Shown: one piece after another, positions 52,741-64,000 of the stretch
How the letters are laid out: each line of letters opens with the position of its first letter
How positions within the stretch are numbered: position 1 is the stretch's first letter
From: Ramlibacter albus
GTDB taxonomy: Bacteria > Pseudomonadota > Gammaproteobacteria > Burkholderiales > Burkholderiaceae_C
Direction of reading: 5' to 3'
Length of the DNA: 64,000 nucleotides
Assembly: GCF_014297445.1 (NCBI RefSeq)
Contig: NZ_JACORU010000008.1
Span: 186,001 to 250,000 of the forward strand
Notes under the pieces: generated by a model
Database searches by the model: none
The model's input: the letters and a program-made list of their open reading frames with translations, nothing else
What the model was told of the DNA's origin: nothing
Position numbers and translations under genes: made by a program

Positions 52741-52760
52741 GCGCCTACACGTGTGGGCGC
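52741..52760. promoter_or_regulatory. near-perfect 20-base palindrome upstream of the poly-HAMP kinase
   Basis: GCGCCTACACGTGTGGGCGC is palindromic at 18 of 20 positions and lies 62 bases before the kinase start. A second dyad, TTCACG (52783-52788) and CGTGAA (52799-52804), follows. They may be operators for the kinase gene. No T-run follows, so a terminator is less likely. Confidence 0.42.
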
Positions 52761-52821
52761 CGTCCTACGCGCTTATCGGAATTTCACGTCGACACTAGCG
52801 TGAAGATCGAGCAAGGCGGAA

Positions 52822-59967
<7,146 letters not shown>

Positions 59968-59976
59968 GAGCGCGCC

Positions 59977-61668
59977 ATGAGCGAGAACGCCTCCGCCGAG
60001 CCGCCGGTCAACATCCTCATCGTCGATGACGAGCCGCGCAACCTCGCGGTGCTGGAAACGGTGCTCGACGACCCGGGCTACCGCCTCGTGCGCGCCACCT
60101 CGGGCGAGGAGGCGCTGCTGGCGCTGATGGCCGACGAGTTCGCGGTGCTGGTGCTGGACGTGCGCATGCCGGGCATGTCCGGCTTCGAGCTGGCGTCGAT
60201 GGTGAAGGAGCGCAGGAAGACGGCGCGCATCCCGATCATCTTCCTCACCGCCTACTACAACGAGGACCAGCACATCCTCGAGGGCTACGGCACCGGCGCG
60301 GTCGATTACCTGCACAAGCCGGTGAACCCGGCGGTGCTCAAGAGCAAGGTGGCGGTGTTCGCCGAGCTGCACCGCAAGGGCCGCATGCTGGAAGAGGCCA
60401 ACCGCATGCTGCTGGGCGAGATCGGCGAGCGGCGCAACGCCGAGGCGCGCCTTTCCGACCTGAACCAGACGCTCGACCGGCGCGTGACGGAGCGCACGGC
60501 GGAACTGCAGGCGAGCGAGATGCGCTTGCTGGAAGCCAACCGCCGCAAGGACGAATTCCTCGCGACGCTGGCACACGAGCTGCGCAACCCGCTCGCGCCG
60601 GTGCGCAACGCGATCGAGGTCCTCAAGATCAAGGGCGCCGACCCGAAGTCGGTAACCTGGGCCACGACCGTCGTGGACCGGCAGGTGGTGGCGCTCAGCC
60701 GCCTCATCGACGACCTGATGGACCTGAGCCGCGTGAGCCAGGGCCGCATCGAGCTCAAGCGCGAGATCGTGTCGCTCAACGACGTGCTGTCCGATGCGAT
60801 CGAATCCGTGCGGCCGCTGGCTGCGGCCGCACGCCACGAGCTGGTGACCCTGCTGCCGGATCGCACCGTCGCGGTCGACGCGGACCGCACACGCCTTGCG
60901 CAGGCCTTCGTCAACCTGCTGAACAACGCGGTGAAGTACACCGACCCTGGCGGGCGCATCGAAGTGGCCGTGCTGCTGGAAAAAGGCGGCGTGGTGGTGA
61001 GCGTGCGCGACACCGGCATCGGCATCCCGCCGGACCACCTCGAACGGGTGTTCGAGATGTTCTCGCAGGTGGAGTCCGCGCTGTCGCGTTCGCGCGGGGG
61101 CCTGGGCATCGGCCTCGCGCTCACCGAACGGCTGGTGCGCATGCACGGCGGCTCGATCAAGGCCCAGAGCGAAGGCCTTGGCCGCGGCAGCCGCTTCCTC
61201 GTGCAGCTGCCGCTGTCGCAGGAAGTGCCGCACTCGGAAGAGGCCGAGCAGGTGCTCTCGCGCAACGGCCCCGCGTTGCGCGTGCTGGTCGCCGACGACA
61301 ACCGCGACGCGGCGGAGACTTTCGGCGCGTTGCTCGGGATGCTCGGGCACGAGGTGCGGCTGGTGTACGACGGCGAACAGGCCGTCAACGCCTGTCCGCA
61401 GTTCGACCCGGATGTCGTCGTGCTCGACATCGGGATGCCGAAGCTCAATGGCTACGAGGCGTGCAAGCGCATCCGCCAGCAGCCCGGCGGGCCCGTGCGT
61501 ACGCTGATCGCATTGACCGGCTGGGGGCAGGAAGGCGACGTGGCGCGTTCACGCGAGTCCGGCTTCGACAAGCACCTCGTCAAGCCGGTGGACGTGCCGG
61601 GGCTCGTGGCCATCCTCGACGGGGTGATGCGCCGGCCGGGCGGTGCGCAGGACGCCCGGCGCGGCTGA
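59977..61668 (+). CDS. soluble hybrid histidine kinase, REC-HisKA-HATPase-REC
   Basis: A 563-residue protein. The N-terminal receiver (about 10-130) has ILIVDDEPRNLAVL, Asp61 in LVLDVRMPGMSG and YLHKPVNP. A coiled-coil linker (about 135-185) leads to HisKA with TLAHELRNPLAP (His200), HATPase with NLLNNAVKYTDPGG, DTGIGIPP and GLGIGLALTERL, and a C-terminal receiver with Asp484 in VVVLDIGMPKLNGYE. Its first receiver strongly resembles those that take phosphate from a partner kinase; being 9 bases behind the poly-HAMP gene, it may be the next relay step. No membrane segment. Confidence 0.94.
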   Translation: MSENASAEPPVNILIVDDEPRNLAVLETVLDDPGYRLVRATSGEEALLALMADEFAVLVLDVRMPGMSGFELASMVKERRKTARIPIIFLTAYYNEDQHILEGYGTGAVDYLHKPVNPAVLKSKVAVFAELHRKGRMLEEANRMLLGEIGERRNAEARLSDLNQTLDRRVTERTAELQASEMRLLEANRRKDEFLATLAHELRNPLAPVRNAIEVLKIKGADPKSVTWATTVVDRQVVALSRLIDDLMDLSRVSQGRIELKREIVSLNDVLSDAIESVRPLAAAARHELVTLLPDRTVAVDADRTRLAQAFVNLLNNAVKYTDPGGRIEVAVLLEKGGVVVSVRDTGIGIPPDHLERVFEMFSQVESALSRSRGGLGIGLALTERLVRMHGGSIKAQSEGLGRGSRFLVQLPLSQEVPHSEEAEQVLSRNGPALRVLVADDNRDAAETFGALLGMLGHEVRLVYDGEQAVNACPQFDPDVVVLDIGMPKLNGYEACKRIRQQPGGPVRTLIALTGWGQEGDVARSRESGFDKHLVKPVDVPGLVAILDGVMRRPGGAQDARRG

Positions 61669-61670
61669 AT

Positions 61671-61889
61671 TCAGCGGGCGTGCCCCGTCGAGCCCATGCG
61701 GGCCATCGCGGCACTGAGCTTCTCGTTGGCGGCCTCGCGCAGCGCCTTGACTTCGTTCATCAGGCTCTCGGTCGGCGGGGGGCCGCCGTTTGCATGCGCT
61801 TCCCACGCATCCTTGAGGCGGGACTCCGCGGCGCGGGCGAGGGCGTCGGCGTTTTTCCACGCCTCGACGGTGTTGGGGGTTTCTTCCAT
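61671..61889 (-). CDS. small helical protein of unknown function
   Basis: A 72-residue acidic/basic helical protein: MEETPNTVEAWKNADALARA and LMNEVKALREAANEKLSAAM. It ends 2 bases past the convergent hybrid kinase stop. A start at 61889 is taken; the longer frame is Arg/Ala-rich and unlikely. Not recognised; amphipathic helices suggest a small soluble helical bundle. Confidence 0.55.
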   Translation of the reverse strand: MEETPNTVEAWKNADALARAAESRLKDAWEAHANGGPPPTESLMNEVKALREAANEKLSAAMARMGSTGHAR

Positions 61890-61953
61890 GCGTAACAACG
61901 CACATTGGATGTAACGAGAAGCCGCGGCGGAAGCCGGAGCCGTCCGATAGCCC

Positions 61954-61970
61954 TGTAGGAGCCGGCCGAC
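61954..61970. repeat. GTAGGAG-type REP-like element, second copy
   Basis: TGTAGGAGCCGGCCGAC is identical to the unit at 48513-48529, in the opposite orientation. It lies in the 164-base gap upstream of the last kinase gene, which otherwise shows no clear promoter. Confidence 0.52.
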
Positions 61971-62053
61971 AACACCGACCGTCCGGAGCCGCCCGGAGGC
62001 GCTGCGCACACGACATCACGGAATGCAGGTACAACACGGTTCGCGAGACGGCC

Positions 62054-64000
62054 GTGAGCATCTACACCTCCACGCTTTCCGAGCTGGTGCCCGAGCGCAC
62101 CGAACCCGCCGCGCCCGACCTGAAGGCGGAGTTCGTCAGGGCCTACGGGCCGCGTGTCTTCGTCGCGCTCGCGGTGGCGGGCGCGCTCTTCCTGCTGCCG
62201 TTCTCGCTGCACAACTTCAACCAGGGTCGCACCGTCATCGGCGTGGCGGCGGCGCTCGTGATGGCCTGCCTGCTCGCCAACGCGTGGTCGACGGTACGGG
62301 GCCGCAGGCAACTGCTGCCCACCGGCAGCATCTTCCTGCCCACCCTCGTGGCCCTGGGCACCGCGATGTACGAGCAGGGGCTGGTCGGCATCCTGTGGAG
62401 TTACGCGGCCATCCTGCTGATCCACTTCGCGCTGCCGCGGCGCATGGCGAACGCCTTCAACGCGGCCATCGTGCTGCTTGCGATTCCCATGGCGTACATG
62501 CACCTCGGGCCGGAGGTCACCGTGCGCGTGGCCGCGACGATGGCGCTGACGGTGCTGTTCACCAACATCTTCTCCTTCATCGCCGACGCGCGCCAGCGCA
62601 AGGAGGTGGAGCAGCGCCAGCGGCTGGACCTGATCGTGCGCGGCACGCACTCGGGCACGCTGGAGTGGCACGCCAACGGCACGTACGGCTTCTCGCGGCG
62701 GCTGCGGCAGATCCTGGGCCGCGGCACCTACGAGGACTCGCGCAGCTGGGACTTCTTCGACTTCGTGCACCCGCACGACCGCGAGCGCGTGCAGGCCGCG
62801 ATGCATGCACAGCTGCGCACCAAGGGCAAGCCGCGCAGCGTGGTGCACATGCCGCCGGACGACTTCCGCCTGCTGCACGTGAGCGGCGCCACCGTGTGGG
62901 TGCACAGCGAAGCGATCGTGGTGACGGATGGCCGCGGCCGCGTGCGCGAGTACATCGCGTCCTTCATGGATATCACCGAGCGCATCGAGGCGCAGGAGCA
63001 GCTGCTGGCGACGCACGAGGAGGTGCGCCGGCAGGCCGCGCAGCTGGAGGCGCAGAACGCGCAGCTGCGCGAGGCGGTGCGCATCCGCGAGGACGTGGAG
63101 CGCATCGCGCGGCACGACCTGAAGGCGCCGCTGGCGAGCATCGCGGCCGTGCCGCGGCTGCTGCGCGAGGCGCGCACGCCCGAGGAGCGCGAGCAGCTGC
63201 TGTCGATGGTGGAGCGCGCGTCGATGCGCGTGCTGAGCATGGTGAACCTGTCGCTGGACCTGCATCGCATGGAGGCCGGTGGGTACGAGGTGCGGGCGCA
63301 GGCGGTGGACCTGGTGGCGATTGCGCACACGGTGGCGCAGGAGCTGCGCAGCCAGGCGCAGAGCAAGCAGGTGGCGATCGAGGTCGAAGCGCCTGTCGGT
63401 GCTGCGTGCGCGCTGGGCGAGGAACTGCTTTGCTACTCGATCCTCGCGAACCTGGCGAAGAACGCGCTGGAGGCGTCGCCGGATGGCGAGGCGGTGCGCA
63501 TCCGCGTGGGCGTGCTGCAGGACTCCCGCGTCTCGGTGCAAGTGCACAACGCGGGCCAGGTGGCTGCGGCCGTGCGCACCCGCTTCTTCGAGAAGTACGC
63601 GACCTTCGGCAAACCCGCGGGCACGGGGCTGGGCGCGTACTCGGCGCGGCTGATGGCGCGCATCCAGCAGGGCGAGCTGGAGATGGCCACGGGCGAGGAG
63701 GGCACGACGCTGCTGCTGACGCTGCCCGCGGCGCCTGCTGCCGCGCCGATGGGTGCGTCACTCCTGGTGCCTTCCCGTTTGCCCGCGTTCGTCGCGCCCG
63801 AGTTGTCGGCGCAAGGGGACGCTCCGGTGTCCGCGGCACGTGCGGCTGCGTCGGTGCTGCTGGTCGACGACGACCCGTACAACCTGCTCGTGCTGCGCAC
63901 GATGCTGGCGCACCTGCCGCTGCGCCTTGCCGAATCCGTGAACGGCCGCGCCGCGCTGGACTGCGTCACGCGCGAGCGGCCGGACGTGGTGTTCATGGAC
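62054..64000 (+). CDS. membrane-bound PAS hybrid histidine kinase, 3' end cut by window edge
   Basis: 649 codons are present from GTG 62054. About six hydrophobic helices (residues 30-175) form a membrane sensor, followed by PAS (about 195-310, ending SFMDITERIEAQEQL), a coiled coil, HisKA with RIARHDLKAPLAS (His354), an atypical HATPase with NLAKNALEASPDG and GTGLGAYSARLMA, an Ala/Pro linker and a receiver beginning SVLLVDDDPYNLLVL. The window ends exactly on its phosphoacceptor Asp (VVFMD). The canonical D-x-G-x-G of the ATPase is replaced by VHNAGQV, as in some related kinases. GTG is used because no in-frame ATG lies upstream. Confidence 0.9.
   Translation, partial: MSIYTSTLSELVPERTEPAAPDLKAEFVRAYGPRVFVALAVAGALFLLPFSLHNFNQGRTVIGVAAALVMACLLANAWSTVRGRRQLLPTGSIFLPTLVALGTAMYEQGLVGILWSYAAILLIHFALPRRMANAFNAAIVLLAIPMAYMHLGPEVTVRVAATMALTVLFTNIFSFIADARQRKEVEQRQRLDLIVRGTHSGTLEWHANGTYGFSRRLRQILGRGTYEDSRSWDFFDFVHPHDRERVQAAMHAQLRTKGKPRSVVHMPPDDFRLLHVSGATVWVHSEAIVVTDGRGRVREYIASFMDITERIEAQEQLLATHEEVRRQAAQLEAQNAQLREAVRIREDVERIARHDLKAPLASIAAVPRLLREARTPEEREQLLSMVERASMRVLSMVNLSLDLHRMEAGGYEVRAQAVDLVAIAHTVAQELRSQAQSKQVAIEVEAPVGAACALGEELLCYSILANLAKNALEASPDGEAVRIRVGVLQDSRVSVQVHNAGQVAAAVRTRFFEKYATFGKPAGTGLGAYSARLMARIQQGELEMATGEEGTTLLLTLPAAPAAAPMGASLLVPSRLPAFVAPELSAQGDAPVSAARAAASVLLVDDDPYNLLVLRTMLAHLPLRLAESVNGRAALDCVTRERPDVVFMD

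Overview
The window is high-G+C chromosomal DNA, densely packed with genes on both strands. The gene content points to a betaproteobacterium of the Burkholderiales, most likely a Comamonadaceae member near Ramlibacter or Variovorax: a cbb3 oxidase cluster with FNR, NnrS, a B12-dependent ribonucleotide reductase, tandem Hsp20 and USP genes, and many two-component proteins. This is judged from protein families alone, so the genus is tentative. I saw no rRNA, tRNA, transposase or CRISPR array, and no gene-free stretch longer than about 165 bases.

Region by region. 1-8363 is mostly housekeeping: a DUF4401/DUF2157 membrane pair, a hydrolase with O-acetylhomoserine sulfhydrylase, a CBS protein, chorismate synthase with an MFS transporter, an SDR enzyme and a FrnE-like thiol oxidoreductase. 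8360-10479 holds a response regulator, two Hsp20 chaperones behind a good sigma-32 type promoter, and a TauE/SafE transporter. 11878-18522 is a minus-strand operon: nitronate monooxygenase family, NrdJ, NnrS, hemerythrin. NrdJ carries a 381-residue intein placed exactly at its catalytic cysteine. 18610-26110 is the microaerobic block: two universal stress proteins, a secreted protein, then ccoI-ccoS-ccoNOQP, with FNR-type boxes in front of three transcription units.

26117-41766 is a mixed accessory stretch: otnC-otnK, a VapBC-like pair, an internally deleted Crp/Fnr regulator, a leaderless solute-binding protein, a cyclophilin, LysR plus hydrolase, an FtsH paralogue, an alkylsulfatase-like lipoprotein, an M16 protease, an MBL lipoprotein and a frameshifted gene. 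It separates ccoNOQP from ccoG-ccoH (41831-43819), which have their own FNR-type box.

43841-64000 is a signalling hub: a tandem-PAS kinase with its NarL-type regulator and a coupled M20 amidohydrolase; an eroded RsbQ-like hydrolase with a PAS-deleted kinase; a receiver protein with fnr itself; and three hybrid kinases plus a fourth cut by the window edge. The centrepiece is a 2381-residue soluble hybrid kinase with fourteen 92-residue HAMP-type repeats, GAF, kinase core and three receivers, like the fungal Nik1/Os-1 group III kinases.

Taken together, the locus links oxygen sensing (FNR), high-affinity respiration (cbb3 and its assembly factors), NO and low-oxygen tolerance (NnrS, hemerythrin, class II RNR) and stress proteins with an unusually dense set of soluble phosphorelay sensors. 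Four genes show frameshifts or internal deletions, which are either real decay or sequence faults.
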